DNA from: Mycolicibacterium rhodesiae JS60 | GTDB taxonomy: Bacteria > Actinomycetota > Actinomycetes > Mycobacteriales > Mycobacteriaceae | Length of the DNA stretch: 64,000 nucleotides | Direction: 5' to 3' | Assembly (NCBI GenBank): GCA_000230935.2 | Contig: AGIQ01000002.1 | Coordinates: 248,001 to 312,000, forward strand | The notes under the pieces: model-generated | Databases searched by the model: none | Seen by the model: only the letters and a program-made list of their open reading frames with translations | Told to the model about the DNA's origin: nothing | Program-made: the position numbers and the translations under genes | Part shown: one piece after another, positions 35,586 to 44,403 of the stretch | How positions within the stretch are numbered: the first letter of the stretch is position 1 | How the letters are laid out: each line of letters starts with the position of its first letter

Positions 35586-36182
35586 GTGACCTCGATTGCC
35601 GACAGCGCCACGGAGCCTTCTCCCTGGTCGCCGCGTGAAGCCGAATTGCTGGCTGCCACGCTGCAGCTGTTGCAGCAACACGGGTACGAGCGGCTGACCG
35701 TGGACGCGGTCGCCGCGACCGCGAAAGCCAGCAAGGCGACGGTGTACCGGCGCTGGCCCTCGAAAGGCGAACTTGTCCTGGCCGCCTTCATCGAGGGGTC
35801 CCGCCAGGTGGCGGTGCTGCCCGACACGGGCACGCTGCGAGGCGACCTGCTCCGGCTCGGCGAGGCGATCACCGAGCACGCCACCCGGCATTCCGCCACC
35901 ATCCGCGCGGTGATGGTCGAAGTTTCTCGCGACCCCGCGCTGCGAGAAGCAATGCAGCATCAATTCCTCGACGGCCGGAAGGCGCTGATCGAATCGGTGC
36001 TGCAGAATGCCGTCGACCGGGGTGAGATCCAGAGCGAGGCGGTCAGCGACGAGCTCTGGGATCTCCTGCCCGGCTACCTGATCTTCCGGTCGATCGTCCC
36101 GAACCGGCCGCTGACCGCAGAGACCGTGCGGATCTTCGTCGACCACGTCCTCATCCCGAGCCTCACCAGACCCCTGGCGTGA
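35586..36182 (+). CDS. TetR family regulator of the mmpS-mmpL operon
   Basis: 198 residues, GTG start. HTH region LTVDAVAATAKASKATVYRRWPSKGELVLAAF, then the C-terminal domain common in TetR regulators with a YRRW signature. It precedes mmpS-mmpL on the same strand, with operator-like GTACC repeats both before it and between it and mmpS. In M. abscessus several MmpS/MmpL pumps are repressed by a neighbouring TetR protein and give drug resistance when derepressed; the same arrangement is likely here. Confidence 0.92.
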   Translation: MTSIADSATEPSPWSPREAELLAATLQLLQQHGYERLTVDAVAATAKASKATVYRRWPSKGELVLAAFIEGSRQVAVLPDTGTLRGDLLRLGEAITEHATRHSATIRAVMVEVSRDPALREAMQHQFLDGRKALIESVLQNAVDRGEIQSEAVSDELWDLLPGYLIFRSIVPNRPLTAETVRIFVDHVLIPSLTRPLA

Positions 36183-36201
36183 CGGGAGTCTTGCACCACT
36201 A

Positions 36202-36223
36202 GGTCCAGTACCGTACCGTACCG
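36202..36223. promoter_or_regulatory. operator-like GTACC repeats upstream of mmpS
   Basis: The stretch opens GGTCCAGTACCGTACCG and continues with a third GTACCG; it lies 84 bp before mmpS. It shares half-sites with the palindrome at 35540 and matches 15 of 17 positions of a site beside the mmpS remnant at 63145-63161 (minus strand). Confidence 0.6.
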
Positions 36224-36307
36224 CCTAGGGTAATCGCTCTCGGCTGCCCGGGAATCGACCCCTCCCCCGCCCAGTGTTCGTGTCGCCGGATATCGAAAGG
36301 CCTACGG

Positions 36308-36754
36308 GTGCACAGGTTTCCGATCGGAGCGCTGGCTCGCCGGGGCTGGATGCTGCTGGTCGCGGTGGCAGTGGTGGCGACCGCGGGATTTGCCGTCGAC
36401 CGGCTGCACGGGATCTTCGGCGCGCACGACGTCACCTCCACCCCGAGCGGCTCCGGCAACGACATCGTCCCGTTCAATCCCAAGCGTGTGGTCATGGAAG
36501 TCTTCGGCCCGCCCGGCACCCTCGCGACCATCACCTATACCGACGTCAATGCCCAACCACAGCGCGCCGACGCCGTTCCGCTGCCCTGGTCCTACGACAC
36601 CACCACCACCCAGCCTGCGGTCTTCGTCAACGTCTCCGCCCAGGGCAACAGTGATTCGCTCGGCTGCCGCATCAAGATCGACAACGTCGTGAAAGATGAA
36701 AGAACGGTCAATACGTTGAACGCCTTCACCTTCTGCCTGGACAAGTCCGGATGA
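36308..36754 (+). CDS. MmpS family membrane accessory protein
   Basis: 148 residues from a GTG with GAAAGG upstream. One N-terminal membrane helix (about 13-30), the family's RLHGIFG segment, then a periplasmic beta-sandwich with two Cys near the C-terminus. MmpS proteins work with MmpL transporters in lipid or siderophore export and drug efflux. Its stop overlaps the mmpL start (ATGA). The paralogue (mmpS4 or 5) cannot be fixed from sequence alone. Confidence 0.93.
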   Translation: MHRFPIGALARRGWMLLVAVAVVATAGFAVDRLHGIFGAHDVTSTPSGSGNDIVPFNPKRVVMEVFGPPGTLATITYTDVNAQPQRADAVPLPWSYDTTTTQPAVFVNVSAQGNSDSLGCRIKIDNVVKDERTVNTLNAFTFCLDKSG

Positions 36755-39642
36755 CCGAACAGCAGGTTTCCGACCGCTCGTTCACGCACCGGGCAGCGCG
36801 CCTGTGCCGGGTGCTCGCCGCGCCGATTCTGGTGGTCTGGCTCGCGATCGCGGCAGTGTCCAATGCGCTGGTTCCGCAGCTCGAGGTCGTCGGTGAAGAA
36901 CACAACGTGGCACTGAGCGCACCCGACGCGCCGTCGCTGCAGGCCTTCCAGCGCATCGGGAAGGTCTTCGGCGAGTTCGATTCCGACAGCGCGGCAATGA
37001 TCGTGCTGGAGGGCGACCAACCGTTGGGGGCCGACGCGCACGCGTACTACGACGAGCTGATCCGGCGCCTGGAAGCCGACCCCACACACGTCCAGCACGT
37101 CCAGGACTTCTGGGGAGATCCGCTGACGGCTGCGGGATCTCAGAGTTCTGACGGCAAGGCCGCCTACGTTCAGGTGTTCCTGTCCGGCAATCAAGGCGAA
37201 GCGCTGTCGCTGGCGTCGGTCGACGCGGTCCATGACATCGTCGATCACACACCGGCGCCGCCCGGCGTCAAGGCTTACGTCACCGGCGCGGCAGCACAGG
37301 TGGCCGACCAATTCGAGACGGGTGACAAGGGCACCACGAAGGTCACGCTGCTGACCATCGGGGTGATCGCGATGATGTTGCTGATCGTCTACCGCTCGCT
37401 GGTCACGATGATCCTGATGCTTTTCGTCGTGCTCATCGAAATGGCCGCGGCCCGAGGGATAGTGGCGTGGCTGGCCAATTCCGGATTCATCGGACTCTCG
37501 ACGTACTCGACCAACATCCTCACGCTTCTGGTCATCGCCGCGGGCACCGACTACGCGATCTTCCTCGTCGGCCGCTATCACGAAGAGCGGTCGGCCGGCA
37601 TCGACCGGCAGACGGCGTTCTATGACACCTACCGCGGTACCTCGCACGTCATTCTGGGTTCGGGCCTGACGATCGTCGGCGCGGTCGCGTGCTTGAATTT
37701 CACCCGCAACCCCTACTTTCAGAGCCTCGGCACGCCAGCCGCCATCGGGGTTCTCATCGCGCTGATCGCCGCAGTGACGTTGGCCCCCGCGGTGTTGACC
37801 CTCGCCAGTCACTTCGGACTGATGGACCCCAAGCGCCGCGCGAAGACCCGCGGCTGGCGCCGCATCGGCACCGCCATCGTCCGCTGGCCCGGACCGATCC
37901 TGGTCGTCTCGCTGGCGATCGCACTGATCGGTCTGCTGGCCTTGCCCGGCTACAAGACCAGCTATGACGTCGGCGCCTACATGCCCGCCGATACCCCGTC
38001 CAACGAGGGCTACACCGCCGCCGAGCGGCACTTCTCCAAGGCCCGGCTCAACCCCGAGCTATTGATGATCGAAACCGATCACGACTTGCGGAACCCCACC
38101 GACATGATCCTCTTGGAGCGAGTCGCCAAGGCTGTCTTCCACACGCCTGGTATCGCAATGGTCCAATCCATCACGCGCCCGTTGGGAACGCCGTTGGACC
38201 ACACCTCATTGGCGTTCCAGATCAGCGCGGGCAGCCTCAGCCAGATCAACAATCTGCCGTTCCAGCAGGCGCGGGCCGCCGACCTGATCAAGCAGGTGAG
38301 CGAGATCGACAAGTCGATCAATATCCTGCGTCAGCAGTACGAACTGCAGCAGCAGAGTTCTGACGCCACCCACGAACAGGTCGAGGCCTTCCACAAGACC
38401 GTCGAGGTAGCTCAGGATCTCCGCAACAAGATCGCCAACTTCGACGACTTCTTCCGACCGCTGCGCAACTATTTCTACTGGGAGCCACATTGTTTCGACA
38501 TCCCGATCTGTGCTGCCTTCCGGTCGGTCTTCGACGCGCTGGATGGTATCGACGCACTGACTGACCAATTGGCCAATGTCACAGCGAGTTTGGACAAGTT
38601 GGATGCGCTGCAACCCAAGCTGCTGTCCCTCATCCCGCAGAACATCGACACTCAACAGGCCAATCGCGACCTGACGATGACGAACTACGCCACCCAGTCG
38701 GGTCTCTACGACCAGGCTGCCGCGGCGCTGGAGAACTCGACGGCTCTGGGCGCCGCGTTCGACGCCGCCAAGACCGACGACTCCTTCTATATTCCGCCAG
38801 AGGCGTTCAGTAACCCCGAGTTTCAGCGCGGGCTCAAGCTGTTCCTGTCCCCCGACGGCAAAGCGGCCCGGATGATCGTCACCCACGACGTCGATCCGGC
38901 GACACCAGAAGGTCTTTCGCACATTGCCGCGATTCGGCATTCGGCGCAGGAGGCGATCAAGGGCACTCCGCTGGCAGGCTCGAGCATCTACATCGGCGGC
39001 ACGGCGGCGACCTACAAAGACATCTCTGAGATGGCCAAGTACGACTTGATGATTGCCGGGATCGCGGCGCTCAGCTTGATCCTGCTCATCATGATGTTCA
39101 TCACGAGGAGCATCGTCGCCGCACTGGTGATCGTGGGTACGGTTGCGCTCTCGCTGGGCGCCTCGTTCGGGCTCTCAGTCCTGGTGTGGCAGTATCTATT
39201 CGGTATGCCGCTGTACTGGGTTGTGTTGGCGCTGGCGGTGATCCTGCTACTCGCAGTGGGATCGGACTACAACCTGTTGCTGATATCGCGGTTCAAGGAG
39301 GAGATCGGCGCCGGGCTCAACACCGGCATCATCCGCGCGATGGCCAGTACCGGTGGCGTCGTCACCGCCGCCGGGTTGGTGTTCGCCTTCACCATGGCGT
39401 CGTTCGTCTTCAGCGACCTTCTGGTGCTGGGTCAGATCGGCACGACCATCGGCCTGGGGCTGCTGTTCGACACCCTGATCGTGCGGTCGTTCATGACACC
39501 CTCGATCGCCGCGCTGCTGGGGCGTTGGTTCTGGTGGCCGCTGCGGGTGCGTCCGCGCCCCGCCAGCGCCATGCTCCGTCCCTACGGGACCCGCGAATCC
39601 GTGCGCCAGCTCCTGCTGTGGGAAGACGACGAACGCGTGTAG
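36751..39642 (+). CDS. MmpL family RND transporter
   Basis: 963 residues, about 12 membrane helices in two halves. Proton-relay signatures GTDYAIFLVGRYHEE (first half) and GSDYNLLLISRFKEE (second half) are intact; a long periplasmic loop between about 400 and 760 has the coiled-coil segment of MmpL4/5-type proteins. Exports lipids, siderophores or drugs with MmpS. Translationally coupled to mmpS and under the upstream TetR. Substrate unknown. Confidence 0.95.
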   Translation: MTEQQVSDRSFTHRAARLCRVLAAPILVVWLAIAAVSNALVPQLEVVGEEHNVALSAPDAPSLQAFQRIGKVFGEFDSDSAAMIVLEGDQPLGADAHAYYDELIRRLEADPTHVQHVQDFWGDPLTAAGSQSSDGKAAYVQVFLSGNQGEALSLASVDAVHDIVDHTPAPPGVKAYVTGAAAQVADQFETGDKGTTKVTLLTIGVIAMMLLIVYRSLVTMILMLFVVLIEMAAARGIVAWLANSGFIGLSTYSTNILTLLVIAAGTDYAIFLVGRYHEERSAGIDRQTAFYDTYRGTSHVILGSGLTIVGAVACLNFTRNPYFQSLGTPAAIGVLIALIAAVTLAPAVLTLASHFGLMDPKRRAKTRGWRRIGTAIVRWPGPILVVSLAIALIGLLALPGYKTSYDVGAYMPADTPSNEGYTAAERHFSKARLNPELLMIETDHDLRNPTDMILLERVAKAVFHTPGIAMVQSITRPLGTPLDHTSLAFQISAGSLSQINNLPFQQARAADLIKQVSEIDKSINILRQQYELQQQSSDATHEQVEAFHKTVEVAQDLRNKIANFDDFFRPLRNYFYWEPHCFDIPICAAFRSVFDALDGIDALTDQLANVTASLDKLDALQPKLLSLIPQNIDTQQANRDLTMTNYATQSGLYDQAAAALENSTALGAAFDAAKTDDSFYIPPEAFSNPEFQRGLKLFLSPDGKAARMIVTHDVDPATPEGLSHIAAIRHSAQEAIKGTPLAGSSIYIGGTAATYKDISEMAKYDLMIAGIAALSLILLIMMFITRSIVAALVIVGTVALSLGASFGLSVLVWQYLFGMPLYWVVLALAVILLLAVGSDYNLLLISRFKEEIGAGLNTGIIRAMASTGGVVTAAGLVFAFTMASFVFSDLLVLGQIGTTIGLGLLFDTLIVRSFMTPSIAALLGRWFWWPLRVRPRPASAMLRPYGTRESVRQLLLWEDDERV

Positions 39643-39797
39643 CCGTCGAGCCGGCAGGTGATTGTCAGCGAAAGCACACCGTTTCCCTATCGATATCACG
39701 GTTTATCCCATTTGCAACATGGGTAACTTTGGTAACAGGTGCCGATGGTTGCGGCCCCGTCCTGACCAGCGAAGAAAGAGCCGAATGGATTACCGCT

Positions 39798-40271
39798 ATG
39801 AACACAGTCCTTTACTTCAGCACCCGCGGCCCCGTTTATGAGACCCGCGCCTACACCAAGGCCGACATCACTCACCTCATCGAGAATCACCAACTGCACT
39901 GCCTGACCAGTGCCGATCGCCAGTTCGATTTCTGGTTCAGCCCGTCGACCGCGGCATGCCAGCGCCGGGCCAACGTGCGCGCCACTGAATTGCTCCTCGC
40001 GACAACGAACTTCAACGCAAAGTCGGTGCCCGTGCTGCCGGGATCGGTCGTCGTAGCCACCCATGATGCCGACGGTGACCTGGACGGACTGAGCTGGGAT
40101 CAGCTCGACCTGTTGGTCCGCCGGACCCGCTCGCTGACCGACCGCGAACTGCGCGTTCTCGACCGCAGGATTGCCCGTCACGATCGTCGTCTGGCGCGTC
40201 ATTCCCCCACTGCGGCACTGACTCCCACACCGCGCGTCAAGCCCCGCGTCGCAATCGCGGCCAAGGGCTAG
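39798..40271 (+). CDS. hypothetical protein next to the IS insertion
   Basis: 157 residues, soluble, with an Arg-rich C-terminal tail (RRIARHDRRLARH). The body (VLYFSTRGPVYETRAYTKADITHLIENH, VVVATHDADGDLDGLSWDQLDLLVRR) does not match a family I can name with confidence. Its TAG stop lies within the target-site duplication of the IS481 element, so the insertion left the coding sequence intact. Before insertion its stop directly abutted that of the phospholipase D gene. Confidence 0.75.
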   Translation: MNTVLYFSTRGPVYETRAYTKADITHLIENHQLHCLTSADRQFDFWFSPSTAACQRRANVRATELLLATTNFNAKSVPVLPGSVVVATHDADGDLDGLSWDQLDLLVRRTRSLTDRELRVLDRRIARHDRRLARHSPTAALTPTPRVKPRVAIAAKG

Positions 40272-40272
40272 T
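40267..40272. repeat. left target-site duplication GCTAGT
   Basis: GCTAGT directly outside the left IS end, repeated at 41363-41368. It fits NCTAGN, the target reported for Bordetella IS481. Confidence 0.9.
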
Positions 40273-41257
40273 TGTACTGACCTGAGAGGTTAGGTACGCG
40301 GCTGGCGGGTGGTTGGCCGCCGAGTGCGGTGTGGCCGCGGTGGCAATTGTAGGTGTGCAGCCAGGTGGTGAACGCTGCGCAGCGTTCGGCATCGCTGCGG
40401 TAGAGCCGTGCGTAGGCCCACTCGTCAGCCAGGGTGCGATGAAATCTTTCGACCTTGCCATTGGTCTGGGGCCGGTAGGGGCGTGTGCGGCGGTGCCCTA
40501 TCTCGCCCAACGCTTGGGCAAAGGGCGTCGACCGGTAACAGGCTCCGTTGTCGGTCAACACATTTCGCACCGTGAAACCGCACTGGAGGAACCAGGCGTT
40601 TGCGCGTAGCCAAAAGCCTGCCGCGGTGTCTTTGCGCTCATCGTCGAGTATCTCGCTGTAGGCCAGCCGGGAGTGTCCGTCGATGGCGGTATGTAGAAAG
40701 TGATAGCCGCGAACAGGTTGGTGATAGGCGTTGAATGTTCCCGAGCTTTTGTCTGCCCAGGCGTTGCGGTTACCGACGGTGCGCCCCAGCATTCGCCACC
40801 CTCCGCCGGCGGGGATCTTGCCCAGCTTTTTGACATCGACATGCACTAGATCTCCGGGCCGCGCTGAGTCGATACGTCGGATCACTCGCCCGGTAGGGCG
40901 GTCCAGCCAGCGCAGCCGCGCCATCCCGTAACGCGTCAGCACCCGATGCACGGTCGAGGGATGCAGGCCAAGCAGATAGCCGATGCGTGCAGGTCCCCAC
41001 CGGCGCAGAACGCGGACTTTGATGATGCGCCGCTCAGTACGCGTCGGAGTCCGGTTGGGGCTGTGATGAGGCCGTGAGCTGCGGTCGGCCATGCCTGCGG
41101 CTCCCATCGTGCGATAGCGGCCAGCCCACCGGGCCGCCGTCGTGGTCGCAACCTGGAAACGTTCAGCTGCCCGCCGCAGTGTCCAGCCATCTTCGACAAC
41201 ACAACGCGCCAAACGCAGACGACCCAGCTCCGACAATGGGGCATTACGGTGGGACAC
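40268..41257 (-). CDS. IS481 family transposase
   Basis: 329 residues, GTG start with CGGAGG 5 nt upstream. N-terminal HTH (WTLRRAAERFQVATTTAARWAGRY), second HTH (IGYLLGLHPSTVHRVLTRYG), then a DDE core: Asp in DLVHVDVKK, Asp in VLTDNGACYRS, Glu in TNGKVERFHRTL. The last codons read through the terminal repeat, and the TAG stop is supplied by CTAG of the target duplication outside the element. No frameshift. Confidence 0.95.
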   Translation of the reverse strand: MSHRNAPLSELGRLRLARCVVEDGWTLRRAAERFQVATTTAARWAGRYRTMGAAGMADRSSRPHHSPNRTPTRTERRIIKVRVLRRWGPARIGYLLGLHPSTVHRVLTRYGMARLRWLDRPTGRVIRRIDSARPGDLVHVDVKKLGKIPAGGGWRMLGRTVGNRNAWADKSSGTFNAYHQPVRGYHFLHTAIDGHSRLAYSEILDDERKDTAAGFWLRANAWFLQCGFTVRNVLTDNGACYRSTPFAQALGEIGHRRTRPYRPQTNGKVERFHRTLADEWAYARLYRSDAERCAAFTTWLHTYNCHRGHTALGGQPPASRVPNLSGQYN

Positions 41258-41362
41258 GAAGACCTCCGGTGTGTGAGTGCTTTCCTAGACAGCTCGCACT
41301 TCACTCGGAGGTCTTCGTCATGTCACCACGCCACGCCGTCACCAACGTCCGTGGTCAGTACA
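40273..41362. mobile_element. IS481-family insertion sequence, 1,090 bp, complete
   Basis: Ends are TGTACTGACC (40273-40282) and its inverse GGTCAGTACA (41353-41362), perfect 10-bp terminal inverted repeats with the 5'-TGT end of the family. GCTAGT is duplicated on both sides. One intact transposase gene fills most of the element. Complete ends, duplication and reading frame point to a recent, possibly active insertion. No other copy lies in the window. Confidence 0.95.
41256..41318 (-). promoter_or_regulatory. inverted repeat that can hide the transposase ribosome-binding site
   Basis: ACGAAGACCTCCG (41256-41268) and CGGAGGTCTTCGT (41306-41318) are perfect 13-bp arms 37 nt apart. In minus-strand RNA entering from outside the IS, the downstream arm contains the GGAGG that precedes the transposase GTG, so folding would block translation; a transcript starting within the loop would escape. 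Similar protection against read-in transcription is known for IS10 and IS50. Confidence 0.6.
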
Positions 41363-41368
41363 GCTAGT
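41363..41368. repeat. right target-site duplication GCTAGT
   Basis: Matches the left copy at 40267-40272; its last T begins the reversed stop codon of the phospholipase D gene. Confidence 0.9.
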
Positions 41369-42939
41369 CAGTTCGTTCTTGTGCGAGTCGGTGTCGGCTC
41401 GTCGGGAATTCGCCGGAAGCCCCAGAGCGTGGAAGCGCGTTCCAGCGGCCACGCCGCCACTCCGCTGACCAGACTCCACACGCTCTGCCCGATCGACGGT
41501 GGCACCTGAACGGGGTCCATCAGCTCGTTCTCGGCCAGTGGACTCGCGTCGGCCGACACCATGAACGCGGTCAACTTGCGCAGGGAGCGTCCGGTTCCCC
41601 GTAGCGAATTCGTCGCTTGCAGGAATGAGTTGTGCCGCAACACCTCCCGCTGGAAACTGTCGAGCGGTACACCAAGGTGCTCGGCCACCAGTCCGTCGCG
41701 GGTCTCGACGATGTGTCGGCGTATGTCGTCGCGGTCGGTGTCGAACGCTTCCAGGGCGAGGTCACATTCGCTGTCGAAGCCCAGCGATCGATTGTTGAGG
41801 TTCGACGAACCGATCCGCAGTAACCGGTCGTCGACCACCATGACCTTGGCATGCACGTACACCGAGATTCCGCCTTTGACCGCGGGCCAGTAGACGCCGA
41901 GCCTGCCGTGTTCGTCGGCGTCCCACAGCACGCGGATGAGACGCTCGCGCGCGCTGTCCATTGACTGCTGTTCGAGTCGGCTTTCGGAGCTTCGCGGCAG
42001 CACGATCACCACTTCTGGTCCATCGGGCTCTCGCAGCCGCGCTGCCAGCGCCTCGACCAGGCTGCGCGCCGCGAGGTACTGGTTCTCCAGATAGATGACA
42101 TCGCGGGCAGCCGCGATCGCCGCCAGGTTCAGGGCCTCGACCTCGCGGACTTCCTCACGGTCGGGCAGTGTCGGCAGCGTACGGGCGACCGCCACCTCGA
42201 CGTCGCGCAGCGCTGGTTGCAGTTCCCGCGGCCAGGCCGACTCCTCGCACGTGAGCGGGGGCAACGGTTCACCGGTCGCGGCCTGCCATCGGTCGCGCGC
42301 CTGCTCGGCGAGTAATGCCGCGGCCGCACCCTCGACCACCGCGGCCACTTCGTGCCGCGGTCCATAGGGCTGTCCGGCCGCCTGCCTACGCGGGTCGTCG
42401 GGAAGGTGTGCTCGGGTATCCCAGCGCCCGAGCGTGAGATCGATGCCGCCGCAGAAGGCGACCGTATCGTCGACCACCACGATCTTCTGGTGGTGCGCCG
42501 CGCCGGTCGGGTGGGCCCCGTCGACGGCCAAACGCAGCCTCCGCGAAGTCATTTGGTTGACCAGCTCAACCGGCGTGACGCCGAACCAGAACCCGTCGAA
42601 CGCCGGCAGGAGACGCAGGTTGGACTTCAGCAGGTACACCTTCAACTCGGGACGGCCCCATAACAGCCAGTGCAAGAACAGCCCTAGGTGATTGGGCCCG
42701 GCCAAGGTCGATTCGCCGGCCTCGAACGTCATCCGGGAATCGAGATCCCAGCCGATGATCATCACTCGCCGCCGGGCCTGCAGCATCGCGTTTTTGACCT
42801 GGGCGAGGTAGTCCGCAGCGTCGATGACCGGGGCGAATTTGGTCGCGACAGCGCACCGCCAGCAGGTCCGGCCTGGCACCAGCAGCCGGTCATCGCACGG
42901 CTCGACTACCTTGCCTGCGGCCTTCCGCCCGTCCGACAC
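41368..42939 (-). CDS. phospholipase D / cardiolipin synthase family protein
   Basis: 523 residues, GTG start. Two HKD motifs: HHQKIVVVDDTVAFCGGIDL (about residue 165) and VHAKVMVVDDRLLRIGSSNLNNRS (about residue 365), each HxKx4D. No signal peptide is evident; a C-terminal tail of about 75 residues follows. The family hydrolyses or transfers phosphatidyl groups. The IS481 insertion sits just past its stop. Substrate class uncertain. Confidence 0.92.
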   Translation of the reverse strand: MSDGRKAAGKVVEPCDDRLLVPGRTCWRCAVATKFAPVIDAADYLAQVKNAMLQARRRVMIIGWDLDSRMTFEAGESTLAGPNHLGLFLHWLLWGRPELKVYLLKSNLRLLPAFDGFWFGVTPVELVNQMTSRRLRLAVDGAHPTGAAHHQKIVVVDDTVAFCGGIDLTLGRWDTRAHLPDDPRRQAAGQPYGPRHEVAAVVEGAAAALLAEQARDRWQAATGEPLPPLTCEESAWPRELQPALRDVEVAVARTLPTLPDREEVREVEALNLAAIAAARDVIYLENQYLAARSLVEALAARLREPDGPEVVIVLPRSSESRLEQQSMDSARERLIRVLWDADEHGRLGVYWPAVKGGISVYVHAKVMVVDDRLLRIGSSNLNNRSLGFDSECDLALEAFDTDRDDIRRHIVETRDGLVAEHLGVPLDSFQREVLRHNSFLQATNSLRGTGRSLRKLTAFMVSADASPLAENELMDPVQVPPSIGQSVWSLVSGVAAWPLERASTLWGFRRIPDEPTPTRTRTN

Positions 42940-43186
42940 GCTGCCTCAATCCTCGCCAGATACGCCCCCACCATTGGACGACCGAATACACCCGCTGTCG
43001 AGTCCGGGTGTCACCAGTCACAAGCTGGTCGTCGAGTCGAACCGGACATGTCGACGTCATTGAAATGTTAACTAGCGGAGGGTAGCCGGGGTGGGTAGCA
43101 AAGGAGAAACCCTGGACGGTCGTCCAGGATTGCCGCTATTGTCAGCGCCGACAAATCCATTCGCAGTGATGTGGGCGGGGGCCGAC

Positions 43187-44347
43187 GTGACTTCCATCAA
43201 GCGGGCTGGGCGGCTGACGACATTCGGATTCGCAATCGGCGGTGGTTTGCTGATCGCTTCTGGGGCCGGTGCCGCGGTGGCCGCCGCTGCGCCGGATGGT
43301 TCGGGCCACGCGTCGAGCGGGGCTTCCTCGGTATCGAGCGGTTCGGCGTCATCTGCCCGATCGGCCCGTCCCTCGACGAGCACAGCGGGCAAGCCCAAAC
43401 CGGCGCGCACCGCGAGCACGCGCACCGATTTTTCGGCACCGGTCATCCAGCTGCAAACGAAGCGATCACCGGCCAACGCGGCCACGGCTTCGCCGACCAC
43501 CGAGAACACGATCTCTGTTCCAGCGGCGGCGAAACAGGCCGCGCCCAGACGTGTTCCCGGACTACCTACTCCGGCCGAGTTCCAGCAGACCATCACCGAC
43601 GGTCTCGGCTCCGTGCGGCGCAGCCTCGACGACCTGCGCGGAAAGATCGAGACGCTGGTCCAGAACCAGATCGTCGGATTCCAGAACAGCCTGCTGGACC
43701 TGCAGATCGACCTCCGGCGCGTCTTCAGCAACAAGCCGCTCATCTACGGCAATCCCGCCAACTCCCAGTATTGGGTGGCGCAGGCGGACGAGACCGCCTA
43801 TCTGATGGCCGCGGCAATGGTGATCAACCGGCTCACCGGTGCGACGGTGACTGCGGATTCCCTCGTGACAGAGGCGATGGCGACCAACAGCACCACTCGG
43901 CCGAACCGCAAGATGTACCTCGGTCCGACCACGCCGGACTATGTTTGGCCAACCGACGCATACCAGCTCATGGAGAACCACGGCGTCAGCGTGACCACGA
44001 CGTCGTACAGCCGCACCCAAGGGCGCCGCGCACTCGCGGCACTGGAAACCGCGTTGGCTGAGGGCAAGTCGGTCATCGTGACCATCAACGGTCCGGCCGT
44101 CTCGCTCGCAGATCCCGGGCAAGAGGAGATCGGAGAGCATCCCGTGGTGGTGCTCGCGATCGACATCACCAACGACGTGGTCTATTTCAACGATGGCGCA
44201 TTGCCCCAGGGTGGCCAACAACGGACGATGCCACTCGACACGTTCATCGACACCTGGCGCACCTCGTTCTACAACGCAACCTTCGCGGTGGCGGCACCCG
44301 TCGTACCACAGACGGCGTCGCCTGCGACCGATGCCATCGCCGCATGA
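43187..44347 (+). CDS. secreted C39-like peptidase paralogue 1, catalytic Cys missing
   Basis: 386 residues from a GTG 3 nt after CGGGGGCC, the same box that precedes its three paralogues. Signal peptide (about 1-36), a Ser/Ala/Pro-rich linker (36-125), an amphipathic helix (about 145-180, LDDLRGKIETLVQNQI) and a C39/papain-like domain (about 185-386). At the nucleophile position the sequence is ADETAYLMAAAM, with Ala204 for Cys and Ala198 for the oxyanion Gln, while His (GEHPVVVLAI) and YFND remain. Probably a pseudo-enzyme. Heads a tandem array of four. Confidence 0.86.
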   Translation: MTSIKRAGRLTTFGFAIGGGLLIASGAGAAVAAAAPDGSGHASSGASSVSSGSASSARSARPSTSTAGKPKPARTASTRTDFSAPVIQLQTKRSPANAATASPTTENTISVPAAAKQAAPRRVPGLPTPAEFQQTITDGLGSVRRSLDDLRGKIETLVQNQIVGFQNSLLDLQIDLRRVFSNKPLIYGNPANSQYWVAQADETAYLMAAAMVINRLTGATVTADSLVTEAMATNSTTRPNRKMYLGPTTPDYVWPTDAYQLMENHGVSVTTTSYSRTQGRRALAALETALAEGKSVIVTINGPAVSLADPGQEEIGEHPVVVLAIDITNDVVYFNDGALPQGGQQRTMPLDTFIDTWRTSFYNATFAVAAPVVPQTASPATDAIAA

Positions 44348-44403
44348 TCACCAACCGGGCGGCCTCAACAGTTGTCATTCAGGGTGATTCGGCGGGGGCC
44401 AAC

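Noticed and set aside
41319..41367. A 15-codon plus-strand frame (MSPRHAVTNVRGQYS) with GGAGG upstream at the right IS end, also stopping in CTAG
   Set aside because: It arises because the 13-bp arm and the terminal repeat mirror the transposase start and end; too short and too well explained by the inverted repeats to be called a gene.
43091..43186. Earlier start for the first C39-like gene
   Set aside because: The extension has no counterpart in the other three paralogues, all of which start just after the GGGGGCC box.
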